A stretch of 64,000 bases of DNA from Rahnella ecdela. Lineage in GTDB: Bacteria > Pseudomonadota > Gammaproteobacteria > Enterobacterales > Enterobacteriaceae. The stretch spans positions 434,001-498,000 of the forward strand of contig NZ_JAFMOY010000133.1 of assembly GCF_019049625.1 (NCBI RefSeq), read 5' to 3'. The notes under the pieces are model-generated. The model was not told the DNA's origin, ran no database searches, and worked only from the letters and a program-made list of their open reading frames with translations. The first letter of the stretch is position 1. Each line of letters opens with the position of its first letter. Below, in pieces: positions 53,897-63,359 of the stretch. Made by a program: the position numbers and the translations under genes.

Positions 53897-54601
53897 ATGA
53901 AAGTAGGCATTATCGGTGCAATGGAGCAGGAAGTGACCCTGCTGCGCGACAAAATCATCAACCGTCAAACTATCGAACGCGCAGGCTGCGAAATCTATAC
54001 CGGTCAGCTGCACGGCGTGGACGTGGCGCTGCTGAAATCAGGCATCGGTAAAGTGTCTGCGGCGATGGGCACCACCCTGTTGCTGGAACATTGCCATCCT
54101 GATGTGGTGATCAACACCGGTTCCGCGGGCGGGCTGGCGAAAACGCTGAAAGTGGGCGATATCGTTGTTTCCGATGAAGTGCGTTATCACGACGCTGACG
54201 TCACCGCCTTTGGTTATGAACCCGGCCAGATGGCCGGCTGTCCTGCCGCTTTCATTGCCGATCCGGAACTGATTACTCTGGCAGAAAACTGCATCCGTGA
54301 ACTGAATTTAAACGCCGTCCGTGGTCTGGTGTGCAGCGGCGATGCCTTTATTAATGGTGCTGCGCCGCTGGCCCGTATCCGCGCAACCTTCCCGAGCGTC
54401 GCGGCTGTAGAAATGGAAGCGGCGGCCATCGGTCACGTTTGCCATCTGTTTGAAACGCCGTTCGTTGTCGTTCGCGCCATTTCGGACGTGGCAGACGGTG
54501 AATCTCACCTGAGCTTTGAAGAATTCCTGGTCGTTGCCGCACAGCAATCAACCCTGATGGTTGATGCGATGCTGAAAGCACTGGCAGCTTCAGAAGAGTG
54601 A
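53897..54601 (+). CDS. mtnN: MtnN: 5'-methylthioadenosine/S-adenosylhomocysteine nucleosidase
   Basis: A 234-residue cytoplasmic enzyme cleaving adenine from MTA and SAH, which recycles methionine and feeds LuxS/AI-2. [20 protein letters not shown] holds the catalytic Glu12, [11 protein letters not shown] the ribose site, [13 protein letters not shown] the substrate Met-Glu, and [11 protein letters not shown] the catalytic Asp near 198. The start at 53897 gives the E. coli N-terminus; an open frame runs back to 53834. It overlaps btuF (GTGA), as an operon. Confidence 0.96.
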   Translation: MKVGIIGAMEQEVTLLRDKIINRQTIERAGCEIYTGQLHGVDVALLKSGIGKVSAAMGTTLLLEHCHPDVVINTGSAGGLAKTLKVGDIVVSDEVRYHDADVTAFGYEPGQMAGCPAAFIADPELITLAENCIRELNLNAVRGLVCSGDAFINGAAPLARIRATFPSVAAVEMEAAAIGHVCHLFETPFVVVRAISDVADGESHLSFEEFLVVAAQQSTLMVDAMLKALAASEE

Positions 54602-55413
54602 TAGTCCGCCGGTTTTGTCTCATGCTCAGCTGCCTGTGGTTGCCTCTGACGGCCACAGCCGCACCGGCGCAACGGGTTGTCAGTCTGGCACCCAATCTGA
54701 CAGAACTGGCGTACGCGGCCGGTCTCGGCGATCGTTTAGTCGGAGTTAGTGCTTACTCCGATTATCCGCCGCAGGCCAGCAAGCTTGAACAGGTGGCGAA
54801 CTGGCAGGGGATTAACGTCGAACGTATCGTGACGCTGAAACCCGATCTGGTGCTCGCGTGGCGTGGCGGAAATCCTCAGCGTCCGCTGGATCAGCTGATG
54901 TCTCTGGGCATCAAAGTGATTTATCTTGATCCGCAAAACGCAGATCAGGTGGCTCAGGCGCTGGAACAACTCGCCCCTTACAGCCCTTCGCCCGCCAGCG
55001 CGCACAATGCCGCCAAATCATTTCGTCAGCAATGGCAGGCGCTTAAGCTCAAATATCACCGCCAGACGCCGGTTCCGGCGTTTATTCAGTTCGGCACACA
55101 GCCATTATTTACGGCCGCCGCCGCCACGATACAAAGCGAAGTGCTGGAAGCCTGCGGAGCAAAAAACATTTTTGCCGACAGCCGTGTCCCGTGGCCTCAG
55201 GTCAGCCGGGAACAGGTTTTAACCCGTCATCCACAGGTTATTGTTATCTCAGGCGGAAAATCGCAAAAACAGGTCATTGAAGATTACTGGCATTCGCTGC
55301 TCACAGCGCAGGTCATCGCGCTGGATCCGGACTGGTTCAGCCGTGCGGGGCCGCGTATTTTGCTGGCGGCACAACAACTCTGTCCTCAGCTGGCAGCATT
55401 GCCTCAAAGGTGA
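54598..55413 (+). CDS. btuF: BtuF: vitamin B12 periplasmic binding protein
   Basis: A 271-residue periplasmic protein delivering cobalamin to BtuCD. A signal peptide ends near ATAAPA. Conserved parts are [80 protein letters not shown] and [14 protein letters not shown], all as in E. coli BtuF. The GTG start overlaps the mtnN stop. In E. coli yadS follows next; here there is a 346-base gap and a small pilin-like gene. Confidence 0.94.
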   Translation: MIVRRFCLMLSCLWLPLTATAAPAQRVVSLAPNLTELAYAAGLGDRLVGVSAYSDYPPQASKLEQVANWQGINVERIVTLKPDLVLAWRGGNPQRPLDQLMSLGIKVIYLDPQNADQVAQALEQLAPYSPSPASAHNAAKSFRQQWQALKLKYHRQTPVPAFIQFGTQPLFTAAAATIQSEVLEACGAKNIFADSRVPWPQVSREQVLTRHPQVIVISGGKSQKQVIEDYWHSLLTAQVIALDPDWFSRAGPRILLAAQQLCPQLAALPQR

Positions 55414-55759
55414 ATACTTACTAACATCAACAACCGTGAGTCTTTCCCTCTCTGTGGCACTTTTCTGAATTGTACTTTTATTAACCAAAATCAATAACTG
55501 AATGCTGTCATCTGGTAATATCCCTGGCGTAAAATCTTCGCTGCAAAGTACTTCCCCGCTTTTGCATTATCTCTTTGTTATACCTCGTTGTTATGCAACG
55601 AAATATAAAACGACTGGCGTGTGGGTAAAAAAGAAACGTCAGAGAAAAGCGTGATTTCAATCCGGATCATAAGAATTCCGGATTAAAGGCTTCGAAAACT
55701 TTACCGATAACTTTTTCAGCTTGGGCTGAATTTTTATTACACCAGCAGGATAAAATTTA
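55414..55759. other. Intergenic region between btuF and the small pilin-like gene
   Basis: About 350 bases without a credible gene. No remnant of yadS is evident by eye. It contains the inverted pair AATCCGGAT / ATTCCGGATT near 55658-55684 and AT-rich sequence before the pilin-like start, with no assignable promoter. Confidence 0.35.
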
Positions 55760-56005
55760 ATGAAAGCTTTATTACTCAGCGTGTTACTCGCTGTGAGCCC
55801 GCTATTTGCCGTCGCTGGCATGGTCAGTGGCAACATCAACGTCAGCCTGACCATTTTGCCAAGTTGCAAAGTTGATGCAGCGCACAGCGGCACGTCCGTC
55901 ACCTGCGCCAGCCGGACGATGATGCAACCGCACATCAGCGAAATGATGCTCACCGCCGTGCCTGGGATAAGCATAGATTCAAAGCTGGTGACCGTTGAAT
56001 GGTAA
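55760..56005 (+). CDS. Small secreted pilin-like protein of unknown function
   Basis: An 81-residue protein with a clear signal peptide (MKALLLSVLLAVSPLFAVAG). The mature start GNINVSLTILPSCKVD resembles the first strand and first Cys of spore-coat-U pilins. The end LVTVEW resembles their last strand. Cys36 and Cys49 could form a disulfide. At about 60 mature residues it is less than half a normal pilin domain. It stands alone between btuF and erpA. The coding call rests on the signal peptide and the pilin-like ends; the function is unknown, and it could be a degenerate pilin or a small periplasmic protein. Confidence 0.6.
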   Translation: MKALLLSVLLAVSPLFAVAGMVSGNINVSLTILPSCKVDAAHSGTSVTCASRTMMQPHISEMMLTAVPGISIDSKLVTVEW

Positions 56006-56063
56006 CCCCCTTGTGAATGCTTACTTACCTGACTGCCCAGCTATCTTCGCTGTTTTAGGCATA

Positions 56064-56097
56064 AAAAAGCCCGTGTGCATCAGCAAACGGGCTTTTT
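56064..56097. terminator. Bidirectional terminator upstream of the erpA 3' end
   Basis: AAAAAGCCCGT and ACGGGCTTTTT form an 11-pair stem around a 12-base loop, with T-runs on both strands. It ends both the pilin-like gene (plus) and erpA (minus). Confidence 0.9.
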
Positions 56098-56112
56098 CTT
56101 TAAGACGGGTGA

Positions 56113-56472
56113 TTAAATACTAAATGAAGAACCGCAACCACACGTAGTTTTTGCGTTAGGGTTGGTCACGACAAAGCGCGAACCTTCCAGACCTTCAGTG
56201 TAATCCACGGAACCACCGACCAGATATTGCAGGCTCATCGGGTCAACGACCAGCGCCACACCGGCTTTCTCGATGGTCATATCACCGTCGTTTATTTTAT
56301 CGTCGAAGGTAAAACCGTACTGGAATCCGCTGCAACCGCCACCGGTGATATAAACACGCAGCTTCAGGTTTGGATTTTCTTCATCCGAAATAAGGTTCTG
56401 AACCTTACGTGCCGCGGCCTCAGTAAACTGTAACGGCAACGCGGCTGTGTCATTCATCAATGCTTCGCTCAT
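56113..56472 (-). CDS. erpA: ErpA: A-type iron-sulfur cluster insertion protein
   Basis: A 119-residue carrier that delivers Fe-S clusters, for example to the isoprenoid enzymes IspG and IspH. The three ligand cysteines are in GGGCSGF and TTCGCGSSF. The sequence [20 protein letters not shown] and [20 protein letters not shown] matches E. coli ErpA. The first ATG has GAGAG just upstream, giving five more residues than E. coli; ATG 56457 would give the E. coli length. It follows clcA on the same strand. Confidence 0.96.
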   Translation of the reverse strand: MSEALMNDTAALPLQFTEAAARKVQNLISDEENPNLKLRVYITGGGCSGFQYGFTFDDKINDGDMTIEKAGVALVVDPMSLQYLVGGSVDYTEGLEGSRFVVTNPNAKTTCGCGSSFSI

Positions 56473-56560
56473 AATCTCTCACTCCCAATCCGCATTTGTT
56501 CAGGCCGCCGGATTGACTGTCTGAATAATGTACTCATTATCTAATACCTGAAATTATGGT

Positions 56561-58024
56561 TCAAGTATGGGCATTTTTTGTTGCGCTGTCCTGCTTATTG
56601 GTGCCTTCTGCGTCGGGTTCTGCCTGCGCTTTCTCTGCATTTTCACGTTCCTGCCTCTGCAAGGTGCGGGTCAGGATCGCGGAATACAAGGGTTTGCCGC
56701 CCAAAAACTGTGCCAACAGGGTCGCGCCAAGGCAGGTAATGATCATCGGTAAAATAAGCTGATAGTTATCGGTCATTTCCAGCACCAGCACAATACCAGT
56801 GAGCGGAGCGCGGACACTGGCGGCAAACAGCGCCCCCATTCCGGCTATCGCAAAAGTGGCAGGCTGGATCCCATACTGAGGGAACCACGTCAGCGCGGCG
56901 GTACCAAATGCCGTGCCCAGCAGCGTGCCGAGCGCCAGCATCGGGGCGAAAATTCCCCCAGGCGCGCCGGAAGCAAAGCACAAAAGTGTGGTGACGACGC
57001 GGACAAGAAAGATCGCCAGCAACATCAGCAGGCTGTATTTCCCTGCCGCCGCCAGTGGGATAAGTGCAAAGCCGCCACCGGTGGCTTCCTGATGAATCAA
57101 TCCGAGCAGACCACAAAAGCCCCCCAGCATCCCGCCGATAATAAGAATGTTACGCAGATTACCGCCATGAACGCGGGCAAACATGTCCTGCGTGCGGAAA
57201 ATCAGGGCGTTAAACGTTACGCCGACCACGCCAAAAACCATCCCCAGCACCAGATACAACCACAGCGTATTCAGCGGGGCGCTGGCAAGCTTGCCCACTT
57301 CAATCACTGCGCCGTCGCCGTTAAAAATACGGAAAACGATGCTCGACATAATTACGCCGATAAACACCGCTTTTATCGAGATCAGGCTGTAGCGAAATTG
57401 CAGACGCATTTCTTCAAGGATAAACAAAATGCCTGCCAGCGGGGCGTTAAAGGCTGCAGAAAGCCCGGCAGCCGCACCGGTCGCCAGCAGCGAATGGCGC
57501 GCTTCTGCACTGCGAAGCCGGAAAATATCGTACATCATCTTCCCGACATTGGCGCCCATCTGTACGGTCGGTCCTTCCCTGCCCAGCACCATGCCCGCGC
57601 CAAGCGTGCCCAGACCGCCAAAAAATTTCACCGGGATCACCCGCCACCATCGGACAGGACGCATCTCTTCCAGCGCCCCTTCGATTTCCGGGATCCCCGA
57701 ACCGCCCGCTTCCGGCGCGAATTTGCGTACCAGATAATAGCCAAACATGGCCATCACGGCCGAGATAACAAAGGTCAGCGGCCACAGCAGGATCCAGTAA
57801 TCACTGAAAATCCCGAGGCTCGAAAGACGCAGTGCCATCACCAGATTCACCGCTTTCTCAAAAGCCACGCCAAGCAAACCGGCGACGGTACCCACCAGCG
57901 CGGCCATGATCAAAATCGTTACCGGTGTTTTATCCCGGCGCAGCAAAAGGCGCAGCGCCTCGCTGCGTTTGCGGGGTCCGCGGACGTGCACGCTCTCTAA
58001 ATTCTCAGTCTCAGGTTCATTCAT
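56561..58024 (-). CDS. clcA: ClcA: H+/Cl- exchange transporter
   Basis: A 487-residue CLC-family antiporter of the inner membrane that supports extreme acid resistance in E. coli. Selectivity motifs are [22 protein letters not shown] with the gating Glu (E148 in E. coli), [12 protein letters not shown] with the proton Glu (E203), and [14 protein letters not shown]. The C-terminus is charged and rich in Glu, Asn and Thr. It is divergent from hemL and upstream of erpA, as in E. coli. Confidence 0.95.
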   Translation of the reverse strand: MNEPETENLESVHVRGPRKRSEALRLLLRRDKTPVTILIMAALVGTVAGLLGVAFEKAVNLVMALRLSSLGIFSDYWILLWPLTFVISAVMAMFGYYLVRKFAPEAGGSGIPEIEGALEEMRPVRWWRVIPVKFFGGLGTLGAGMVLGREGPTVQMGANVGKMMYDIFRLRSAEARHSLLATGAAAGLSAAFNAPLAGILFILEEMRLQFRYSLISIKAVFIGVIMSSIVFRIFNGDGAVIEVGKLASAPLNTLWLYLVLGMVFGVVGVTFNALIFRTQDMFARVHGGNLRNILIIGGMLGGFCGLLGLIHQEATGGGFALIPLAAAGKYSLLMLLAIFLVRVVTTLLCFASGAPGGIFAPMLALGTLLGTAFGTAALTWFPQYGIQPATFAIAGMGALFAASVRAPLTGIVLVLEMTDNYQLILPMIITCLGATLLAQFLGGKPLYSAILTRTLQRQERENAEKAQAEPDAEGTNKQDSATKNAHT

Positions 58025-58209
58025 ATCGGAAAGGGAAATACAGGCATGGTTGTAGAAGATTGATGGATTTAATCATACAAATTGCCTGCCTGACAGGATC
58101 TGCAACAAAAAGCAGCACGGTTTACGGTTTTATAACGCCGCCCAGTTCACTAGAATGGGCGCATCAAAAATTTCTCTACCCAGAACCCAGCAATTTCAGG
58201 AGTTGAATA

Positions 58210-59490
58210 ATGAGTAAGTCAGAAAGTCTGTTCGCGCAGGCGCAAGCGCTAATCCCGGGCGGTGTTAACTCGCCGGTACGTGCCTTCTCCGGCGTTGGCG
58301 GCGTGCCATTATTCATCGCGCGTGCTGATGGCGCTTTCCTGTTTGATGCCGATGGCAAAGCCTATATCGACTATGTCGGTTCATGGGGCCCGATGGTGCT
58401 GGGCCATAACAATGCTGAAATTCGCAGCGCGGTGATTGAAGCCGCAGAACGCGGTCTGAGCTTCGGCGCACCGACCGAAATGGAAGTCAAAATGGCCGAA
58501 CTGGTCACCGGTCTGGTGCCAAGCATGGACATGGTGCGCATGGTGAACTCCGGTACCGAAGCGACCATGAGCGCCATTCGTCTGGCGCGCGGTTTCACGC
58601 ATCGCGATAAAATCGTCAAATTCGAAGGCTGCTATCACGGCCACGCCGACTGCCTGCTGGTGAAAGCCGGTTCCGGTGCGCTGACTCTCGGCCAGCCAAA
58701 CTCTCCGGGTGTTCCGGCTGACTTCGCCAAACACACGCTGACCTGCACCTATAACGATCTCGATTCAGTACGTGCTGCGTTCGAACAATTCCCTGATGAT
58801 ATTGCCTGTATCATCGTTGAGCCGGTCGCGGGCAACATGAATTGTATCCCGCCACTGCCGGAATTCCTGCCGGGTCTGCGTAAAATTTGTGACGAGTTTG
58901 GCGCACTGCTGATTATCGACGAAGTGATGACGGGTTTTCGCGTCGCGCTGGGCGGTGCTCAGGAGTATTACGATGTGATGCCTGATCTGACCTGCCTGGG
59001 TAAAATCATCGGCGGCGGTATGCCGGTGGGCGCATTTGGTGGTCGTCGCGACGTGATGGAAGCGCTGGCACCGACCGGCCCGGTTTATCAGGCGGGTACG
59101 CTTTCCGGCAACCCGATTGCGATGGCAGCAGGTATCGCCTGTCTGACTCAGGTAGCACAACCGGGCGTGCATCAGACCCTGACCGAGCGCACCACACAGC
59201 TGGCCGAAGGCTTACTGGATGCGGCGCAGGAAGAAAATATTCCGTTCGTGGTGAACCATGTCGGCGGAATGTTCGGCCTGTTCTTCACCGATGCCGAAAC
59301 CGTGACCTGCTATCAGGATGTGATGAAGTGCGACGTTGAGCGCTTTAAGAAGTTCTTCCATCTGATGCTCGAAGAAGGCGTTTATCTGGCCCCTTCCGCG
59401 TTCGAAGCAGGCTTTATGTCTCTGGCTCATACCCAGGAAGACATCCAGCGCACCATCGACGCTGCCCGCCGCTGTTTCGCTAAGCTTTAA
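58210..59490 (+). CDS. hemL: HemL: glutamate-1-semialdehyde 2,1-aminomutase
   Basis: A 426-residue PLP enzyme converting glutamate-1-semialdehyde to 5-aminolevulinate for tetrapyrrole synthesis. The PLP lysine is Lys265 in [17 protein letters not shown]. Other conserved elements are [40 protein letters not shown] and [20 protein letters not shown]. Length equals E. coli HemL (426). It is convergent with fhuB. Confidence 0.97.
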   Translation: MSKSESLFAQAQALIPGGVNSPVRAFSGVGGVPLFIARADGAFLFDADGKAYIDYVGSWGPMVLGHNNAEIRSAVIEAAERGLSFGAPTEMEVKMAELVTGLVPSMDMVRMVNSGTEATMSAIRLARGFTHRDKIVKFEGCYHGHADCLLVKAGSGALTLGQPNSPGVPADFAKHTLTCTYNDLDSVRAAFEQFPDDIACIIVEPVAGNMNCIPPLPEFLPGLRKICDEFGALLIIDEVMTGFRVALGGAQEYYDVMPDLTCLGKIIGGGMPVGAFGGRRDVMEALAPTGPVYQAGTLSGNPIAMAAGIACLTQVAQPGVHQTLTERTTQLAEGLLDAAQEENIPFVVNHVGGMFGLFFTDAETVTCYQDVMKCDVERFKKFFHLMLEEGVYLAPSAFEAGFMSLAHTQEDIQRTIDAARRCFAKL

Positions 59491-59495
59491 AAATA

Positions 59496-59527
59496 TTTGC
59501 TCCTCCCCTCCGAAGGGGAGGAGCAAA
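59496..59527 (-). terminator. Terminator of the fhuCDB genes
   Basis: TTTGCTCCTCCCC and GGGGAGGAGCAAA form a 13-pair stem. Only the minus strand has a following T-run (TATTTTTAAAG), so it mainly ends fhuB transcription. It may also act as a weaker stop for hemL. Confidence 0.85.
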
Positions 59528-59575
59528 AGCCAAAATCACCTGGTCGGCTGCTTGTTTTGGCTTTTGCCCTCGTTT

Positions 59576-61564
59576 CTATTTCGCCTGCTTTCTCAGCAGA
59601 TAGATAAAGTACGGCGCGCCGATAAATGTGGCGAGCAAACCAGCCGGGATCTGGCTCGGGAAGATAATCATTCGCCCGCACCAGTCGGCAAATACCATCA
59701 GCAAACCGCCGAGAATACTGGCGACCATCCACTGCGGAACCGCACGACGAAAGCCCATCATGCGTGCCATATGCGGTGCCATCAGCCCGACAAAGCTCAG
59801 CGGCCCGATGGTCAGCGTCGCGGCAGCCGTCATCACTGCTGCCAGCAATAAAATCGCCATGCGTGTTGGTGTCAGTGCAATACCTACCGATTTAGCCGTC
59901 ACGCTGCCCAGCGGCAAAATATTAATCCAGCGACGACAGAATGGCACAATCACCATCAGCACGGCCGCAATAATCAACGTCCGCCACGCCGCTTCTGCGG
60001 AAACAGAATATGTGGAGCCGGAAAGCCAGGTCAGCAAACCGCCCATACGCGGATCACCGCTCGCCAGCAGCAGTGACATCAGCGTGGTGAATGCGGTACT
60101 CAGCGCGATACCAGTCAGCAGCATACGTTCGGCGGAAAAACTGCGCAGCCCCGATGCCATCATAATCACCAGCAACGTCAGCGCCGCACCAAGACTCCCC
60201 GCCGGTAGCAGCCACGCAAAGGCATCCCCCGGCACGATAAACATCATCACGACCACGCCGGTCGCCGCGCCCGAGCTTATGCCCAGCACTTCCGGACTCG
60301 CCATCGCGTTACCGGTGAGTTTCTGGATAAGCACGCCGGAAGACGCCAGCATAATGCCCGCCGCCAGCGCCGCCAGCACGCGCGGCAAACGCCACGGCAG
60401 CAGCGCCTGTAAATCAGCGCCTGTTGACCAGCTCCAGCCTGTCGCGTTACGTCCGGCCATCAGCGCGATAACCAGACCAATAAACAGTACCGCCAGCGCC
60501 AGCGCGACCCAGCGCACCAGATGATGACGCTCAGCGGGCACTTTATCGCCCTGATCCATCGGCGGCGGCGTCATGTTGTTGCGAAGACGCGGCAGCAGCC
60601 ACAGCAGCAACGGTGCACCCACCAGCGCGGTTGCTGCTCCGGTCGGAATTTCCATCCAGAATGTGGTGATGTACTGCATCACCTGATCGGTGAACCACAG
60701 CAATAAGGCGCCAATCAGCGGTGCCATGATTAGCCGTGAAGGTAAACGTCGCGCTCCGAGCATTTTCGCCAGAAGCGGGGCGAACAGTCCGATAAAGCCG
60801 ACGATACCGACCGCGTTAACCAGCTGTGCACTCATCAGAATGGCCAGGGTCAGCACCGCCAGACGTGCAGCAGAAAGCCCGAGGCCGAGGTTTTTGGCCA
60901 CGCCGTCGTCAAGCCCCAGAAGCGTCATCGGACGTTGCAACAGAAACGCCAGCAGCCAGACAATAATCACGCGCGGCAACAGGAAACCGGCGACATCCCA
61001 GTCCTGCTGCGTCAGCGAACCGCTGCTCCACATATACAGGCTTTGCAGGCTCTGATAATTGAAGATGCCGATCAGACCGTTTACCGCACCGCAATACAAA
61101 CCGAGCACCAGACCGGCCAGGATCAGCGTGACCGGCGACATGCGTTTGCCCCACGCAATCCCGAATACCAGCGCACCAATCACTACCGCGCCGATCATCG
61201 CGGCAAACTGCTGGGTGATCATCCCGCCCGGCAGTGCCCACAACGTTGCGACCGTCAGGCCAAGTTGCGCGCCAGCCGAAACGCCGAGCGTCGCAGGTTC
61301 AGCCAGCGGATTACGCAGCACCTGCTGGAACAGTAAACCGACCAGCCCGAGCCCGGCGCCGGCGAGCAACGCCACGGCGATGCGCGGCAGCGAGCTGTAA
61401 TGGAAAAGCATCTGCTGCACATTGTCGATGTCCGGCTGCCACAGTGCGCCGCGCCATTGTGCGTAAGGCAATTGCTGATGCAGGTTGTAAATACTGAGCG
61501 CGCCCGCAGCCAGCGCCAGAAAAATCAGAAGCGTCAGCGAAACGCTGAGCGAACGGCGGTTCAT
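59576..61564 (-). CDS. fhuB: FhuB: ferric hydroxamate ABC transporter permease
   Basis: A 662-residue inner-membrane permease formed by two fused BtuC-like halves of about ten segments each. Each half repeats LPRxxxALLAGAGLGLxGxxxQ (LPRIAVALLAGAGLGLVGLL and LPRVLAALAAGIMLASSGVL) and the GFIGLFAPLL / SFVGLMAPHM ATPase contact region. It moves ferric hydroxamates into the cytoplasm with FhuC. I chose ATG 61564 (MNRRSLSVS), which overlaps the fhuD stop by four bases (ATGA). The open frame reaches 61690 within fhuD. Confidence 0.95.
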   Translation of the reverse strand: MNRRSLSVSLTLLIFLALAAGALSIYNLHQQLPYAQWRGALWQPDIDNVQQMLFHYSSLPRIAVALLAGAGLGLVGLLFQQVLRNPLAEPATLGVSAGAQLGLTVATLWALPGGMITQQFAAMIGAVVIGALVFGIAWGKRMSPVTLILAGLVLGLYCGAVNGLIGIFNYQSLQSLYMWSSGSLTQQDWDVAGFLLPRVIIVWLLAFLLQRPMTLLGLDDGVAKNLGLGLSAARLAVLTLAILMSAQLVNAVGIVGFIGLFAPLLAKMLGARRLPSRLIMAPLIGALLLWFTDQVMQYITTFWMEIPTGAATALVGAPLLLWLLPRLRNNMTPPPMDQGDKVPAERHHLVRWVALALAVLFIGLVIALMAGRNATGWSWSTGADLQALLPWRLPRVLAALAAGIMLASSGVLIQKLTGNAMASPEVLGISSGAATGVVVMMFIVPGDAFAWLLPAGSLGAALTLLVIMMASGLRSFSAERMLLTGIALSTAFTTLMSLLLASGDPRMGGLLTWLSGSTYSVSAEAAWRTLIIAAVLMVIVPFCRRWINILPLGSVTAKSVGIALTPTRMAILLLAAVMTAAATLTIGPLSFVGLMAPHMARMMGFRRAVPQWMVASILGGLLMVFADWCGRMIIFPSQIPAGLLATFIGAPYFIYLLRKQAK

Positions 61565-62463
61565 ACCGGTTTCCTCAGTGTGCTGGTTAAAATATTGCAG
61601 AAGTGCATCGCGCTGAAGGTTGCGCCGTAGTACCAGACGGCAGGGATAACGGTGAACTGATTCGCACGCACGAAAGGCATAGATTTCCACAGCGGCGTTT
61701 TTACGACGGCCTTCATGATGCTGGCGCTGTCATGGTCGAAACACAACACGCGGGCATTTTTGATGCTTGCCAGCCGTTCAACACCGACGGAAACGCTGCC
61801 CCAGAAACTGCCTTCGCCCTGCCAGGCGTTGGTCAGCCCGACATCGTTCATCACTTCATGCAGCATACTGCCCTGACCAAACACCAGAACATGGCGCGGA
61901 TCGATGAATGTAATCAGCAACATTGGCTGCTGTGCCACCGGTTTCAGCTGTTCGCGGGTTCTGGCTAAGGTGTCCTGATAGCGCTGTAAATGCAGCTCTG
62001 CGCGGTCTTGTAAACCCAGCGTATCTGCCAGTTTATGCAACGAGCGGATCGCCAGATCTAAGGGCTTCGCAGAACCGTCATTAGCTTTGACACTCAGCAC
62101 CGGCGCGATAGTTTCCAGCTGAGCGGTCGCAGGGCCGTAACCCTGTGTCAGCAGAACCAGCGACGGTTTCAGTTGCTGGATAAGCTCCATATTGGGCTCG
62201 GTGCGCTGACCAACGTCAATCACTCCGGGCGCCAGCGGCGGTTCCCCTACCCATATGTTGTAATTACGGATATCCGCAATCGCCAGCGGCATTACGCCGA
62301 GTGCGATCAGAAGTTCAGCGGGAAGCCATTCGAGGGCAATAATTCGGCTGAGATCGGGACGGGACGCAGAAAGCGCGGGCAACGATGTCAGCAACGGGGA
62401 AAGCGCCATCATCTGCAAAATGCGACGGCGCGTTATCCCGGAAAATAGTGAAATATCAGACAT
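61561..62463 (-). CDS. fhuD: FhuD: ferric hydroxamate periplasmic binding protein
   Basis: A 300-residue binding protein for ferrichrome, coprogen and aerobactin. The N-terminus ITRRRILQMMALSPLLTSLP has a twin-arginine-type signal, as E. coli FhuD does. RIIALEWLPAELLIALGVMP, VGQRTEPNMELIQQLKPSLV and TVIPAVWYYGATFSAM are typical. It follows fhuC by one base and overlaps fhuB by four. Confidence 0.94.
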   Translation of the reverse strand: MSDISLFSGITRRRILQMMALSPLLTSLPALSASRPDLSRIIALEWLPAELLIALGVMPLAIADIRNYNIWVGEPPLAPGVIDVGQRTEPNMELIQQLKPSLVLLTQGYGPATAQLETIAPVLSVKANDGSAKPLDLAIRSLHKLADTLGLQDRAELHLQRYQDTLARTREQLKPVAQQPMLLITFIDPRHVLVFGQGSMLHEVMNDVGLTNAWQGEGSFWGSVSVGVERLASIKNARVLCFDHDSASIMKAVVKTPLWKSMPFVRANQFTVIPAVWYYGATFSAMHFCNILTSTLRKPV

Positions 62464-62464
62464 A

Positions 62465-63277
62465 TCAGTATACGAAACTCACCGGTGCGCCACCCGCAGG
62501 ATGCGGCAAAATGCCCATCGGAATGCCATAAATTTGTTCGAGCACGTCACCGCGCATCATTTTTTCAGGTTCGCCCTGAGCAATCATCTCGCCGCCGCGC
62601 AGCGCCATCAGCTGGTCGCAATAACGAGCTGCCATATTCAGGTCGTGCAGAACCGCAATCACGGTTAAGCCTTTTTCGCGGCTCAGACGCTGGATCAATG
62701 CCAGTACGTCTTTCTGGTGCGCAATATCGAGCGCAGAAGTTGGTTCATCAAGCAGCAGGCAGCGGCTGTCCTGCGCCACCATCATTGCCAGCCAGGCACG
62801 CTGACGCTCGCCACCGGACAGGCTGTCAACCAGACGATGAGCGAAAGGATTGAGACCCACCAGCGAAATCGCTTCTTCAACTTTTTCTTTATCGTGATGT
62901 TTGAAACGCCCGAGCGCGCCGTGCCACGGGTAGCGGCCAATCGCCACCAGTTCTTGTACGGTCATGCCTTCAGCCGCCGGAAGTTGCTGCGGCAGATACG
63001 CTACCTGCCGCGCAAAGGCTTTGCTGTCCCACTGCGCCAGCGACGTTTCATTGAGGTAAATCGTTCCGGATGTCGCCGCCTGATGGCGTCCCAGCATTTT
63101 TAACAACGTCGATTTCCCCGAACCATTGTGACCAATCAGCCCGCACACTTTTCCTTGCGGGAAAGTCAGCGACAATGGCGCCAGCAACGTACGTCCCGGC
63201 ACGGTAAAGCTGAGATCTTGCAGGCGGAATATGCTGTCCGGCAGCGGGGAAGAAGGATGTACGTTGTTATCAGGCAT
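62465..63277 (-). CDS. fhuC: FhuC: ferric hydroxamate ABC transporter ATPase
   Basis: A 270-residue ATPase energising FhuB. Walker A is GHNGSGKST, the Q-loop YLPQQLPAAEGMTVQELVAI, the signature LSGGERQRAW, Walker B CLLLDEPTSALD and the switch His in AVLHDLNMAARY. The C-terminus IPMGILPHPAGGAPVSFVY equals that of E. coli. I prefer ATG 63277: the in-frame GTG at 63322 lies inside the hairpin that follows fhuA and has no ribosome site. Neither start has a strong Shine-Dalgarno sequence. Confidence 0.94.
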   Translation of the reverse strand: MPDNNVHPSSPLPDSIFRLQDLSFTVPGRTLLAPLSLTFPQGKVCGLIGHNGSGKSTLLKMLGRHQAATSGTIYLNETSLAQWDSKAFARQVAYLPQQLPAAEGMTVQELVAIGRYPWHGALGRFKHHDKEKVEEAISLVGLNPFAHRLVDSLSGGERQRAWLAMMVAQDSRCLLLDEPTSALDIAHQKDVLALIQRLSREKGLTVIAVLHDLNMAARYCDQLMALRGGEMIAQGEPEKMMRGDVLEQIYGIPMGILPHPAGGAPVSFVY

Positions 63278-63315
63278 AAGATTTTCTACGTCGACATCTG
63301 GTTGATAATAGGAAA

Positions 63316-63336
63316 CGGGCACGACCAGCGTGCCCG
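63316..63336 (-). terminator. Terminator-like hairpin between fhuA and fhuC
   Basis: On the minus strand CGGGCACG-CTGGT-CGTGCCCG forms an eight-pair GC-rich stem followed by only TTT. It is 24 bases after the fhuA stop. The short T-run suggests partial termination, lowering fhuCDB relative to fhuA. Confidence 0.6.
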
Positions 63337-63359
63337 GAGTTTAGTGCTTGTGACGCGTA

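Noticed and set aside
57092-58000. A 302-codon plus-strand frame opposite clcA.
   Set aside because: It is wholly antisense to a well-conserved gene and encodes a Gln/His/Arg-rich product with no recognisable features.
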